From assembly GCF_022179405.1 (NCBI RefSeq), contig NZ_BPQT01000040.1:1-64000 (forward strand): a DNA stretch of 64,000 bases. The letters are read 5' to 3'. The notes below the pieces were generated by a model that saw only the letters and a program-made list of their open reading frames with translations, did not search any database and was not told the origin of the DNA. How positions within the stretch are numbered: position 1 is the stretch's first letter; the number at the start of each line of letters is the position of its first letter. Position numbers and translations under genes: made by a program. Source of the DNA: Methylobacterium marchantiae. Lineage in GTDB: Bacteria > Pseudomonadota > Alphaproteobacteria > Rhizobiales > Beijerinckiaceae. Shown piece after piece: positions 34,201 through 42,574 of this stretch.

Positions 34201-34270
34201 TCGCGGCCGCCAGGGCACGCCAGCGGGCGGTGGCGGCACGCGGACCGGGGGGGCGGGTCGAGGGAAGCAT
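31223..34270 (-). CDS. Secreted galactose-oxidase-like copper-radical oxidase with AbfB and tectonin-like modules
   Basis: A 1015-residue exported enzyme that would oxidise a primary alcohol or aldehyde with oxygen, releasing hydrogen peroxide. After a signal peptide (about 1-39) comes a kelch propeller with the galactose oxidase ligands in order: Cys134 (NSFCAAT) and Tyr253 (RFWYPRAW), which would form the thioether cofactor; Tyr415-His416 (YRGYHST); and His504 (THSFNSGQRR) in the DUF1929 E-set domain. Then come a TGG linker (about 577-617), an AbfB-like sugar-binding module with two YLRHQNF repeats (677, 731), a second Gly/Thr linker and a C-terminal tectonin-repeat module (about 790-1015). 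It lies 22 bases after the SCO gene and near the secretion genes, so it is a likely type II substrate. Confidence 0.9.
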   Translation of the reverse strand: MLPSTRPPGPRAATARWRALAAATFLTPAALAASPAAAAQLAVVATPVADPILANLAIPDTAPTQGMWSGVKPWPLNAIHMNLLPTGKLLTFGTPIGDPGTQNGRTFDIWDPSKGPVDGAHVSFQEPGLINSFCAATSFLADGSLLVAGGIFDGGVDKGSAVLNPTGAYATALTARMANDRYYSTMISLADGRPLIMGGSYPYQGGWANPQGSIAAGLMTGMTPELYDGAKWVSLFGANSREAFGPDFNRFWYPRAWVAPNGWVFGISSERMWYLDPNGNGTVGTLPFKEPQRNAASAADAPNVGPVSTAVMYEPGKILQVGGNGYDNGNGFLSSSRATLVDINGGVPVLAEAPPMRFGRSWANATVLPTGTVAVTGGSLFNDTAGWNTVLATELWDPRTNAWTLAAPNAVYRGYHSTAALMQNGTVLVSGGGAPGPVANLNAEFYYPPYLFVTVNGKAALAPRPQIVSLSSVKLAHAQSMQIELTSQNGLSQVVLIGLAQVTHSFNSGQRRVPLTFTQAGTLVTLQTPASGNLAPPGYYQLVAIDAKGVPSPGVIVALGANVAAPTGVGTSTTNPGPTTGGTGGTGGTGGTGGLGTGGMDTGGTGGTGGMGTVGAGTPVSLQASNYPVAYLTNVNGAVNLIAPASTADRQQATFRQVPGLAGQGVSFVSSLNATQYLRHQNFRIWQQTSDNSALFKQGSTFTPRAALAGTCGCNTGACASYESIDWPGYYLRHQNFNLYLTKFDGSDQFKQDGSFCAAPPLDGGTGGMGTGGTGGTTGSVSTGLSPFTVATTGAWKEIGVEVSRIATAADGTTVALSRNDGKVWLYQGEGAWRNLPGQMKDVAVVKANSIYGVGLDDVVYRFDGAQWTAIPSVNVVTISAASDGTVVVVNRNKEIWLKPTDDVQGNWRQLPGAAQKVVAMNGRSFWTIGLDNNIYRSDGVSGWTRVGRDALDIAASSDGGVVAVNLGNKAIWRKTGDNAVEAWSLMPNSAGNAVAAPNAQRLLVIGFDGKIYRW

Positions 34271-34292
34271 CGGGGGCCTTTCGGAAGGGACG

Positions 34293-34940
34293 TCAGAGAG
34301 CGGGCGCGGCGATGGTCGGGGGATGCCCGACGCCCTGCGCGAAACGGTCGAGGTCGGCGAGGTCGCGCGCCAGGCGCGGACGGTCGACGGGATTGGCGCC
34401 GTAGCTCATCGCGAGCTGCCCGGTGCGGTCGAAGACCAGCACCGTGTCGGGCGGTTCGCTCCGGTCGGCCGGGTAGCGCAGGGCCGCCCGCTGGCGCGCC
34501 GACGTGTCGGGATCGCTGTCGACGAGGGTGAACCGCGCCGGATCGAGCCCGAGGCTGTCGCCGAAGGCGCGCAGGGCGACCGGATTGTCCCGCGCCGGAT
34601 CGAGGGTGACGGCGAGGACGGCCACGCGCGCGCGCAGCGGACCGGGCAGGCTACGCTCGAGGGCGGCGAGGTCGCGCAGGCGGATCACGCAGGCGATCCC
34701 GCATTCCGTGGTCAGGAAGCTCACCACCACGACCCGGTCGCCGAAACGTCCGGGAGTGAGGGGCTGCCCGGCCTGATCGCGGCGCAGGGATCCGGGCGTG
34801 GGCCAGATCAGACTTTCAAGGGCGCTCCGCGGCGCGCTCGGCACAGGTTCGCCGGCCCGGACCGGCCAGGACGCCAGGATCAGGGCGGCGCCGGCGAGGG
34901 CGCGCAGGGTCCTCAGAGGGTCGAGGGGCCTGAACGACAT
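34293..34940 (-). CDS. SCO1/SenC-like periplasmic thioredoxin-fold protein
   Basis: A 215-residue exported protein of the SCO family (FGDRVVVVSFLTTECGIACVIRL). It keeps the CxxxC copper or redox motif (ECGIAC) but I find no histidine at the usual third copper-ligand position near DTVLVFDRTG. It may therefore work as a thiol reductase or a weakened copper chaperone. Its position 22 bases upstream of the copper-radical oxidase suggests it helps load or form the copper site. Start ATG 34940 fits the signal peptide (TLRALAGAALILASWPVRA). Confidence 0.85.
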   Translation of the reverse strand: MSFRPLDPLRTLRALAGAALILASWPVRAGEPVPSAPRSALESLIWPTPGSLRRDQAGQPLTPGRFGDRVVVVSFLTTECGIACVIRLRDLAALERSLPGPLRARVAVLAVTLDPARDNPVALRAFGDSLGLDPARFTLVDSDPDTSARQRAALRYPADRSEPPDTVLVFDRTGQLAMSYGANPVDRPRLARDLADLDRFAQGVGHPPTIAAPAL

Positions 34941-35280
34941 CTTGGATTGGTCCTGCCACTTCCGCAGGCGACCGCGCCGCTCTGCTGAACACTCACAGGA
35001 ATAGACTGGCAAACATTTTGGAAGTAGTTCACAAAACTACTTAATATAATTAACCATTAACAGTTCATCGGGATAAATACGCATCTGCCGATTCAAAGGT
35101 CAAATAGAGATCAGGTGTTCTACCCGGTGCAAGGTCGCCAGATTTCGAAAGAGATTGGTTTGATCCGGATTTCTTCGGAAAGGTCCGTGCCGCGCGGAGC
35201 CAAAGCATCGGCATGGCGCCGAGCGCGCCGAATCTCTGCACACGGACGCCGAATACGAACGCGGTTGCGGCGATGAACGG
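34941..35280 (-). other. Gene-free AT-rich region upstream of the SCO gene
   Basis: About 340 bases. The part at 35015-35100 is AT-rich (for example ACTTAATATAATTAACCATT) and probably carries the promoter for the SCO-oxidase run. The part toward 35280 only reads as spurious frames. No RNA gene or repeat was recognised. Confidence 0.45.
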
Positions 35281-36207
35281 TTACGCTTCGGTTCTTTGCT
35301 CGGCCGCAGCGTAGACCGGACGAGATCGAATGGGCGATGACGCGCTGGCCGCGGCGGCCTGCCGGGGCGTGCGGACAGGCACCGTCAGCCCGTCCGGAAT
35401 CCGGCGCAGGCGCACGGACGAGAACGCCGCGTCCGGCCGGTTGACGATCCACTCGATCGCCGGGACGGTGCGCGCCCGCCGCCGCGCCGCCATCCGCATC
35501 AGCGATTCGCGCAGGGTGAAAGCGCCGAGCGTGGCGAGGACGACGCCCAGGCCCCAGAGGGACAGCAGCAGGCCGGTCCCGACCTTGCCGTTGAACTCGC
35601 GCAGCAACCCGAGGGCGAAGGCGAAGTACCAGGACACGCCGGAGATCGCGCCCGAGACCAGGAAAATCCCCGCCGACAGGCGCGAGACGCCGTCGAGCAT
35701 CGGGCGGCGCACGTCGCGCAGGACCCTCGGCAGCACCAACGCATGGATGAGCACGCCGTTGAGCGTCAGCACGGCGACCACCGTCACCTTGGCCCAGATC
35801 TTCGGGTTGGCGAGCTTTTCCGGCGCCTCGATGGCGTAGAGGCCGAGGAAGCCGAGCCCCGAGATCCACAGCAGGGCGATGCCCATGGTCACGACCTTGC
35901 TGATGAAGTGGAAACTACGCTCCATCTCGGCCGGCATCACGCCCTCGCGCATCCAGCGCAGGATCCAGAAGTCGAGCATCGTCGCGCCGCCGAGGCCGAG
36001 ACACAGGCCGATCAGGTGGAGACCGACCAGGGGCGTCAGGAGGCGCACCGGCGGAAACGGGGCCGGCAGCGCCAGCGTCAGCGGACGGCCGAGACCCGGA
36101 CCGGCCATTGAACAGACCCAGAGCAGCACGGCGAGGCCGGCGGCCAGGGCCACCAGCGCCGTGACGCAGGCCCGGATCACGGGTCCGCCGGGTTCGGATC
36201 CCTGCAT
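35281..36207 (-). CDS. Multi-pass membrane protein, unknown
   Basis: A 308-residue integral membrane protein with about seven hydrophobic helices followed by a basic, Ala-rich cytosolic tail (about 240-308). Several helices carry histidine or aromatic residues (GLHLIGLCLGLGGA, SFHFISKVVTMG), which might hold heme, but no family name can be given safely. Start ATG 36207 was chosen because GGAG lies eight bases before it; upstream Met codons at 36222 and 36258 lack a ribosome site. It stands alone between the copper oxidase locus and the catalase. Confidence 0.75.
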   Translation of the reverse strand: MQGSEPGGPVIRACVTALVALAAGLAVLLWVCSMAGPGLGRPLTLALPAPFPPVRLLTPLVGLHLIGLCLGLGGATMLDFWILRWMREGVMPAEMERSFHFISKVVTMGIALLWISGLGFLGLYAIEAPEKLANPKIWAKVTVVAVLTLNGVLIHALVLPRVLRDVRRPMLDGVSRLSAGIFLVSGAISGVSWYFAFALGLLREFNGKVGTGLLLSLWGLGVVLATLGAFTLRESLMRMAARRRARTVPAIEWIVNRPDAAFSSVRLRRIPDGLTVPVRTPRQAAAASASSPIRSRPVYAAAEQRTEA

Positions 36208-36756
36208 GGCGTCGTACTCCATTGGCGCCGAGGACAGCACGACAACCATGGACGACATTCGATAATAAAATAAGAATTCCCTCGTTTCAGCGCCGTACTA
36301 TTTCATTATCGTATTGAAATGTACTTTTATTTCTTTTTAAATCTCTTTTCGTATTGATTTAGCATGAATCGCCCAATTCATCAGATGCCGTCTAGTCTTC
36401 ACTAGATTGGCATTCGCATGAAATCAGGATCCACGAGGAGCAACGACATGACCGCATGGCGGCGGCGCAGTTCGATTCAGCCGTCCACCTTGCCGGCTTC
36501 TTCGGACGGCACCTTCAACTCTCTCCCAGCTGAATGGGTCGTCTCCCAGGGCGGACTCGGGGCGCTGCGCCATCAGGTGGAGCGGCTCGTCCGTGATCAC
36601 GTCGTCGAAGCGGTCGTTCGGCAAGCCGATGTATCAGCCGCTTCACGCCTATTACGGAAGCACGGGTCCGCCTGCCGAGGCGGCGGGACCGGACAAGGGG
36701 TAACAGGTGCTCGCTCGGTGCCGACGAGGGCACCGAGCGAGCGAGTCCTCTGGAGA
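36208..36756 (-). other. Long gap between the membrane protein and catalase genes
   Basis: About 550 bases. From 36260 to 36420 the DNA is strongly AT-rich (runs such as TTTTATTTCTTTTTAAATC), likely the promoter of the membrane protein gene. Between 36424 and 36624 a 66-codon minus-strand frame with a TTG start exists (PNDRFDDVITDEPLHLM); it has no ribosome site and I do not call it. A strong hairpin at 36709-36742 ends the catalase transcript. Confidence 0.5.
36709..36742 (-). terminator. Hairpin downstream of katE
   Basis: A 14-pair perfect stem, GCTCGCTCGGTGCC with GGCACCGAGCGAGC, around a six-base loop, 15 bases after the catalase stop. There is no T-run, so it may act as a processing or stabilising end rather than a strict terminator. 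Confidence 0.65.
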
Positions 36757-38844
36757 TCAGGCGAGCGTGCGGACCTTCGCCTCGCGATCCCAGTAGCGCT
36801 TCTTGGCCGCCTCGACGAAGTCGGCGAGGTCGGTCACGCCCTCGTCCGGCTCGACGCCCGCCTTGTCCAGCAGCGGCTTGGCGGCGGCGTTGGAGCCGAT
36901 CGCCTTCAGGTGTCCGAAAGCGTCCATCACCCATTGAACGGCCGCTCCCTCCTTCAGGAGCTTGGCTGTCGCGCTCTCGGAGAGAATGACCGCGCAGGCA
37001 TCGACCGTCACGGACGGCTGTCCGAACAGCTGCTTGTCCGCCTTCACCGTCGACCCGTCCGACAGGGGCACGGCGCCGACCTTGGGCGCGATGGTCATCG
37101 GATGACCGCCTGCCGCCACGATCGCGGTCTTGAGCGTCTCGAGCGCCTCGGCATCCGTGCCGTCGGCGATCAGGATCCCGACCGTGCGGCCCTCCAGGGT
37201 GTGCTTCTCGAGGGGGCCCCGGATGATGCGCAGGGCCGGGGAGGGCTTCATGTCGAGGACGGGGGCCGCTGTGGGCGAGGCTGCGGGGAGGTCCATCGCC
37301 AGACCGTCCGCGACGCGACGCGCCAGGTCCTCGTCGACATTGCGCAGGTTCGCCAGCATCGTCGTGCGCACGTGCTCCAGCGAGACCTTGCTGAGTTCGA
37401 ACACGAAGGCGGACGCGATGTGAGCCTGTTCGGCCTCGTCCACCGAACGGAAGAACAGGCGCGCCTGGCTGTAATGGTCGGCGAAGCTTTCCGGCCGGAC
37501 CCGGAGCTTCTGGCCGTTCTCCTCCGACGGGAACGTCTTGTAGCCCCCCACGGCATCCTCGCGTGCGCCGCCCGGCTCGCCCACCTTGGCGAGACTGTTC
37601 GGCTCGTAATTGGCACGCCCCTTCGGCACCGCCATCTGCATGTGCCCGTCGCGCTGTTGATTCATGAAGGGGCAGCCCGCGGCCTCCGCACGTCCCTTCG
37701 CGGCGTTGATCGGCAGCTGGTGGAAATTGACCGAGCCCAGCCGCGAGAGCTGCGTGTCGGTGTAGCTGAACAACCGGCCCTGAAGCAGCGGATCGTTCGA
37801 GAAGCCGATCCCCGGCACCACGTGGCTCGGCACGAACGCCGCCTGTTCGGTCTCCGCGAAGTAGTTGTCGGGATAACGGTCGAGGACCATCTTGCCGACG
37901 ATCCGGACGGGCAGCGTTTCCTCGGGGATGATCTTGGTCGCGTCGAGCACGTCGTAGGGCTGACTGTTCGCGAACTCCTCGTCGAAGAGCTGCACACCGA
38001 GCTCCCATTCGGGATAATCGCCGCGCTCGATCCGCTCGAACAGGTCACGCCGCTGGAAATCCGGGTCGGCCCCCGCGATCTTGACCGTCTCGTCCCAGAT
38101 GGTCGAGGCGAGTCCCGCCTTCGGCTTCCAGTGGAACTTCACGAAGGTGCTCTTGCCCTCCTTGCCGATGAAACGGAAGGTATGGACGCCGAACCCTTCC
38201 ATGTTCGCGAAGGTCCGCGGGAGCGTCCGGTCCGACATCGCCCACAGGATCATGTGGGTGGATTCGGGCATCAGGCCGATGAAGTCCCAGAAGGTGTCGT
38301 GCGCCGTCGCGGCCTGAGGATATCCGCGATCGGCTTCCATCTTCGCGGCATGGATCAGGTCGGGGAACTTGATGGCATCCTGGATGAAGAAGACGGGGAT
38401 GTTGTTGCCGACGAGGTCCCAGTTCCCCTGCCGCGTGTAGAACTTGACCGCGAAGCCGCGCACATCGCGTGGGGTGTCGATGGATCCGGCACCGCCCGCC
38501 ACCGTCGAGAAGCGCACGAACACATCGGTGCGCTGGCCCTTTTTCTGGAACAGGTCGGCGACGGTGATGTCGGCAAGGCTCTCCGTGCACTCGAAATAGC
38601 CATGCGCCGCCGAGCCGCGGGCATGGACGATGCGTTCCGGAATGCGTTCATGGTCGAAATGGTTGATCTTCTCCCGGTAGACCTCGTCCTCGAGCAGGAC
38701 GGGTCCGCGGGGACCGGCCTTCAGCTGGTTCTGGTTGTCGCTGATGGGCGTACCGTGGTTCGTGGTCAGAACCGGGTGATCGTCGTCAGCGATCTGATGT
38801 GTTTCGCCACCGCGGACGGCGTTCGGCGAGGTGTGATCGGTCAT
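36757..38844 (-). CDS. katE: Large-subunit catalase, HPII type
   Basis: A 695-residue clade 2 catalase that breaks down hydrogen peroxide. The distal His74 (RIVHARGSAAHG) and Asn147 (LVGNNIPVFFIQDA) and the proximal heme Tyr region (RLFSYTDTQLSRLG) are all there, and the length includes the C-terminal flavodoxin/DJ-1-like domain (VGILIADGTDAEALETL) typical of HPII. GAGGA sits before the ATG 38844. It forms its own unit with a two-component system upstream on the same strand, 256 bases away. The peroxide made by the copper oxidase is one possible substrate. Confidence 0.97.
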   Translation of the reverse strand: MTDHTSPNAVRGGETHQIADDDHPVLTTNHGTPISDNQNQLKAGPRGPVLLEDEVYREKINHFDHERIPERIVHARGSAAHGYFECTESLADITVADLFQKKGQRTDVFVRFSTVAGGAGSIDTPRDVRGFAVKFYTRQGNWDLVGNNIPVFFIQDAIKFPDLIHAAKMEADRGYPQAATAHDTFWDFIGLMPESTHMILWAMSDRTLPRTFANMEGFGVHTFRFIGKEGKSTFVKFHWKPKAGLASTIWDETVKIAGADPDFQRRDLFERIERGDYPEWELGVQLFDEEFANSQPYDVLDATKIIPEETLPVRIVGKMVLDRYPDNYFAETEQAAFVPSHVVPGIGFSNDPLLQGRLFSYTDTQLSRLGSVNFHQLPINAAKGRAEAAGCPFMNQQRDGHMQMAVPKGRANYEPNSLAKVGEPGGAREDAVGGYKTFPSEENGQKLRVRPESFADHYSQARLFFRSVDEAEQAHIASAFVFELSKVSLEHVRTTMLANLRNVDEDLARRVADGLAMDLPAASPTAAPVLDMKPSPALRIIRGPLEKHTLEGRTVGILIADGTDAEALETLKTAIVAAGGHPMTIAPKVGAVPLSDGSTVKADKQLFGQPSVTVDACAVILSESATAKLLKEGAAVQWVMDAFGHLKAIGSNAAAKPLLDKAGVEPDEGVTDLADFVEAAKKRYWDREAKVRTLA

Positions 38845-39100
38845 GGAAGTCCTCTTTGTCTGAGGCACACAACGGATTGCCCGAAGGCGAGTTGCAGGAA
38901 CGGCCCCACCCATTTTGATCCACGCGTTGCGTCGGCATGATCCGTAGCCGGCACGGATCGGTTCGCGTCGTCCGATCGACGTCCTGCCGGGCGCGCCAAT
39001 TCCTCCATGCGCCGGTCGGCAGCCTGCCCCCGTCCGGCTTCTCCAAACCGCCGATCGCAGCGGACTCGTCGCGGAACGGACAGATCACGCCATCCGCCGC

Positions 39101-40441
39101 TCAGACCGGCAGCGTCACCTCGGCCCGCAGGCCGCCGCCGGCCCGGTTGGCCAGCGCCACGTCACCCCCATGCGCGCGGATCGCCGACCGCGCGATGGCG
39201 AGGCCGAGGCCGGTCCCGCCGGTGTCCGCATTGCGCGAGCCGTCCAGCCGCGCGAAGGGCACGAACATCTCCTCGATCCTGTCGGGAGGTATCCCCGGCC
39301 CGTCATCGTCGACGAGGATGCGGATGCGGTCACCAGCCCGCTCGAGGGTGACACGCGCCCTCTCGCCGTAGCGGACGGCGTTCTCGACGAGGTTGTCGAG
39401 GGCCCGACGCAGCGCCACCGGCCGGCCATGGAATGGAAGCTTGGCCGGCGACGCGACGGTGACCTCCCGCCCCAGGACCACGTGGTCGTCCGCGAGCGCC
39501 CGGACCATCTCGGCGAGGTCCAGGGGACCGCTCTCCTGGGCGAGCGCATCGTCCCGCGCGAACGCCAGGGTCGCGTCGACCATGCGACTCATGTCCGAGA
39601 TCGTGCGCACCATCGCTGTCCGCAATTCGCTGTCTTCGACCATCTCGGCGCGAAGCCAGAGCGAGGCGATGGGGGTGCGCAGGTCGTGGCTGATGGCGGC
39701 CAGCATCCGGGTGCGGTCGACGACGAAGGCCCTCGATCGCTCCTGCATCCGGTTGAACGCCGCCGTCATGGTCCGCAGCTCGCGCGGGCCGCGCTCCGGC
39801 AACGGTTCGAGCGCGGCTCCCCGACCGGCCATCTCCGCGGCCCTTGCGAGGTCCGCCACCGGGCCGACGATCCCACGCCTCGCGATGGCCACGACCACCA
39901 GCACCGCGACCACGCTCGCCAGGACCTGGATGAGGGCGATGCGCATCCAGGGCGGCGTCCGCAACGCGAGCGGGGCCTCGGCGTTGAGCCAGCGCCCGTC
40001 GTCGAGCCGGACGGAGACCCGAAGGGCGTGGGGCCTGTCGGACAGGCGGTCCGGGCGCGCGTCCTCTCCGGCGTCGCGCTCGACGAGAGCGATCCGCGCC
40101 TGGCTCGCATCGTCCTTCATGCGACGGTCGATCCGCCGGGCGAGCCGCGCCTCGTCGGCCCCCATCGCGCCCTCCGGCACGAGGCTCCCGGCATCGATGG
40201 TGAAGCGGTGGCGAGGGGAACCGTAGGCCGCGACCACGCTGGGGACGGCATCGGGCTGGACCGTGTCGAGCAGGCGCACCAGCGTGGCGATGCGGTCGAC
40301 CACCTGGGTCCGGGCCGCCGCGCGACCGACCCGCGACGACTCGTGCGCGAACATCGCGAAGGCCGCGGCCTGGGCGCCGACGACGGCGAGCACGAGCAGC
40401 AGCGCCAGCCGTCCGCCGAGCGAGTGCGGCCCCCGCCTCAC
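39101..40441 (-). CDS. Two-component sensor histidine kinase (EnvZ-like)
   Basis: A 446-residue membrane kinase. Helices at about 10-30 and 167-187 flank a periplasmic sensor of about 135 residues; a HAMP domain (RGIVGPVADLARAAEMAGRG) is followed by HisKA with His252 (ISHDLRTPIAS) and an HATPase with NLVENAVRYG, DDDGPGIPP and GGTGLGLAI. GTG start 40441 overlaps the response regulator stop as GTGA. The signal is unknown. Confidence 0.94.
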   Translation of the reverse strand: MRRGPHSLGGRLALLLVLAVVGAQAAAFAMFAHESSRVGRAAARTQVVDRIATLVRLLDTVQPDAVPSVVAAYGSPRHRFTIDAGSLVPEGAMGADEARLARRIDRRMKDDASQARIALVERDAGEDARPDRLSDRPHALRVSVRLDDGRWLNAEAPLALRTPPWMRIALIQVLASVVAVLVVVAIARRGIVGPVADLARAAEMAGRGAALEPLPERGPRELRTMTAAFNRMQERSRAFVVDRTRMLAAISHDLRTPIASLWLRAEMVEDSELRTAMVRTISDMSRMVDATLAFARDDALAQESGPLDLAEMVRALADDHVVLGREVTVASPAKLPFHGRPVALRRALDNLVENAVRYGERARVTLERAGDRIRILVDDDGPGIPPDRIEEMFVPFARLDGSRNADTGGTGLGLAIARSAIRAHGGDVALANRAGGGLRAEVTLPV

Positions 40442-41157
40442 GGCACCGTCCTCACCTCGGCCGCCAGGACGTAGCCGCCGCCCCAGACGGTCTTGAGGAG
40501 CTCCGGATTGGCCGGGTCGCGCTCCAGCTTGCGCCGGAGGCGGCTGACCTGGTTGTCGATGCTGCGGTCGAACGCGTCTGCGGTCCGGCCGCTGGTCAGG
40601 TCGAGGAGCTGGTCGCGGGAGAGCACCACCCTCGGATGCCGGGTCAGCGCGGACAGCAGGCGGAACTCCGCCGTGCTGAGCGCGACGGGGGGGCCGGCAC
40701 CGTCGACGAGCTCGCGCCGGTCGGTGTCCAGCGTCCAGCGGTCGAACGCCAGCTTGCGCCCGTCCGCCCCGTCTCGGGCTCGCGGGAGCGCGCGCGTGCG
40801 CCGGAGGAGGTTCTTGATCCGGGCGAGGAGCTCGCGTGGCTCGAACGGCTTCGTGACGTAGTCGTCGGCCCCGATCTCCAGGCCGACGATCCGGTCGGTT
40901 CCTTCCGCCAGGGCGGTGAGGAGGATGACGGGCGTGTCGTAGGCCTCCCGGATATGGCGGCAGAGCGAGAGCCCGTCCTCGCCCGGCATCATCACGTCGA
41001 GGAGCACCAGGTCGATGGCGCTTCCCGCCAGAACGACGCGAGCGGCCGCCGCGTCCGCCGCGACGGTGACCCGGAGCTCGTGTCTCTTCAGGTAGGCCGC
41101 GAGCGGATCGCGGATGTCGCGATGGTCGTCCACCACCAGGATGTGTGCGTCGTCCAT
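40438..41157 (-). CDS. OmpR-family response regulator
   Basis: A 239-residue regulator with a receiver domain (phospho-acceptor Asp54 in LLDVMMPGEDG, Lys in KPFEPRELLARI) and a winged-helix DNA-binding domain (LSTAEFRLLSALTRHP, RSIDNQVSRLRRKLE, VWGGGYVL). It is translated just ahead of its sensor kinase. Confidence 0.96.
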   Translation of the reverse strand: MDDAHILVVDDHRDIRDPLAAYLKRHELRVTVAADAAAARVVLAGSAIDLVLLDVMMPGEDGLSLCRHIREAYDTPVILLTALAEGTDRIVGLEIGADDYVTKPFEPRELLARIKNLLRRTRALPRARDGADGRKLAFDRWTLDTDRRELVDGAGPPVALSTAEFRLLSALTRHPRVVLSRDQLLDLTSGRTADAFDRSIDNQVSRLRRKLERDPANPELLKTVWGGGYVLAAEVRTVP

Positions 41158-41346
41158 GTCACAAGCCTTTCGTCCCGGACCCTAACGCGCCCCGGCCTCC
41201 GTCTCCCGGACGATTCTGTCGCGAAATGTATCGAGCCCTCCGAACCGGCGACGGTTCGCGACGAAAACGCGGGTTCCCGGCAAATCCCTGCGACAGGCTG
41301 GCGGCAAGGTACGGCCAGTCGAAACACCGCATCGGGAGACGAAGCG

Positions 41347-41676
41347 ATGACGAAGGAAGCGGTACGCGCGCCGACCCTGTTGAAGCGCCTTCTACCCGCG
41401 GCCCTGCTGGCGGCCGGTCTGGCGGCGCCGCTGACCACCGCCGGCACGGCCGAGGCCCGCGACGGCTGCGGCCTCGGGTTCCATCGAGGATTCTACGGAT
41501 ACTGCCGGCCCAATCTCGGACCGAGGGTGTTCTACCGGCCCTACGCCTATCGCCCCGCCTTCTACGGACCGCGGCGGTTCGGCTGGGGCGGTCCGCGCTG
41601 GCACCGCTGGGGCGGAGGCTACGGGCGTGTCGGCTGGCACGGAGGATGGCACCGGGGCTGGCATCGCCGTTGGTGA
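41347..41676 (+). CDS. Small secreted GCG_CRPN-like His/Trp/Gly-rich protein
   Basis: A 109-residue protein: signal peptide to about residue 37 (ending GTAEA), then GCGLGFHRGFYGYCRPN and a low-complexity tail rich in Gly, Trp, His, Arg and Tyr (RWHRWGGGYGRVGWHGGWHRGWH). The GCG...CRPN head with a repeat tail is common in Methylobacterium-type genomes and has no known function; the histidines might bind metal. A related but shorter protein lies at 42256. GGGAGA precedes the ATG. Confidence 0.82.
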   Translation: MTKEAVRAPTLLKRLLPAALLAAGLAAPLTTAGTAEARDGCGLGFHRGFYGYCRPNLGPRVFYRPYAYRPAFYGPRRFGWGGPRWHRWGGGYGRVGWHGGWHRGWHRRW

Positions 41677-41756
41677 ACCCCGCCCGGGCTTCCGACGCTC
41701 GGGACCGCGCCGCCCGGCACGTCCCGGGTCGATCCGGTGACGCGAGAGGTACGATC

Positions 41757-42152
41757 ATGACGAAGACCATCGTCTGCCTGGCCCTGTCCACGCTCCTAGC
41801 GGTGACGGCCGCCTCCGCCCAGACACCCGCCGGCACCGATCCGCCGAAGGGCGCGGGGGCGGCCGGCGTCGACCTCGCGACGTTCCTCGCGCGGAACCGC
41901 ACCCGGCTCATGCGGGCCGATGCCGACCATGACGGACGCGTCAGCCGGGCGGAATGGGCGGCCTGGTGGGACGCCCGCCCGGGCAAGGGACCCTACGACC
42001 CTGCCGGGCGGTTCCGGGCCATCGACGCGGACGGCGACGGCTTCCTCACCGCGGAGGAGATCGACGCGACGTCCACCAAGCGGTTCGCACGGCTCGACGC
42101 CGACCGCGACGGTCGCGTCGTCCGTGCGGAGCGGCCGTGTCGCAACAAGTGA
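41757..42152 (+). CDS. Secreted EF-hand calcium-binding protein
   Basis: A 131-residue protein with a signal peptide (1-21, ending ASA) and three EF-hand loops with good ligands: DADHDGRVSRAE (about 56), DADGDGFLTAEE (about 90) and DADRDGRVVRAE (about 113). It would bind calcium in the periplasm. It lies between two GCG_CRPN-like genes on the same strand. GAGAGGT precedes ATG 41757. Confidence 0.9.
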   Translation: MTKTIVCLALSTLLAVTAASAQTPAGTDPPKGAGAAGVDLATFLARNRTRLMRADADHDGRVSRAEWAAWWDARPGKGPYDPAGRFRAIDADGDGFLTAEEIDATSTKRFARLDADRDGRVVRAERPCRNK

Positions 42153-42255
42153 CCCTCGGCGCAAAATGAACCGAATGCCCGGGATCGGGGTTCGGATATC
42201 GACTTCCCCCAGGGCACGGCCGATGAGCCGTGCCCGCCACAACGAAGGAATACGG

Positions 42256-42528
42256 ATGAAGCTCACAGGTCTCATCGTCGGCGGTTTCGCGACCCTGCTC
42301 ATGGCAGGCGGAGCCCAGGCCCTTCCCGTGCCGGCCGGCGGCATCGGTCTCGACGCTCCCATCGTCCAGGTCCGCGCCGGTTGCGGCTTCGGCGCCCATC
42401 GCGGCCCGTTGGGGGGCTGCCGCCTGAACCGCGGGCCGCGCGGCGCCATGCGGCGGGCCATCACGGGCGCGCCGCGCGGTTGCCCGCCCGGTCTCTATCG
42501 CGGTCCGGGCGGTCGCTGCCGCCGCTGA
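42256..42528 (+). CDS. Small secreted GCG_CRPN-like protein, second copy
   Basis: A 90-residue protein with a signal peptide to about residue 23 (GGAQA) and a head GCGFGAHRGPLGGCRLNRG that aligns with GCGLGFHRGFYGYCRPNLG of the protein at 41347. Here the tail is short and ends in a second Cys-containing copy (GCPPGLYRGPGGRC), giving two similar disulfide-type units. AAGGAA precedes the ATG. A strong hairpin follows the gene. Confidence 0.8.
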   Translation: MKLTGLIVGGFATLLMAGGAQALPVPAGGIGLDAPIVQVRAGCGFGAHRGPLGGCRLNRGPRGAMRRAITGAPRGCPPGLYRGPGGRCRR

Positions 42529-42574
42529 CGACGGCACGTCTGCGGTTTCTTACCGAGTACCTCGACGCTCGCAG

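Noticed and set aside
35279-35284. A GTAACC hexamer on the minus strand
   Set aside because: It overlaps the stop of the membrane protein gene, and the bases 16 further on read GCGT, not CGAA, so it is not a sigma-F promoter.
36424-36624. A 66-codon minus-strand frame after katE
   Set aside because: TTG start, no ribosome site, no recognised family, and located beyond the catalase hairpin.
36701-36726. GTAACA-N16-CGAC on the plus strand
   Set aside because: Two mismatches, and nothing on the plus strand downstream to transcribe; part of it is the katE hairpin.
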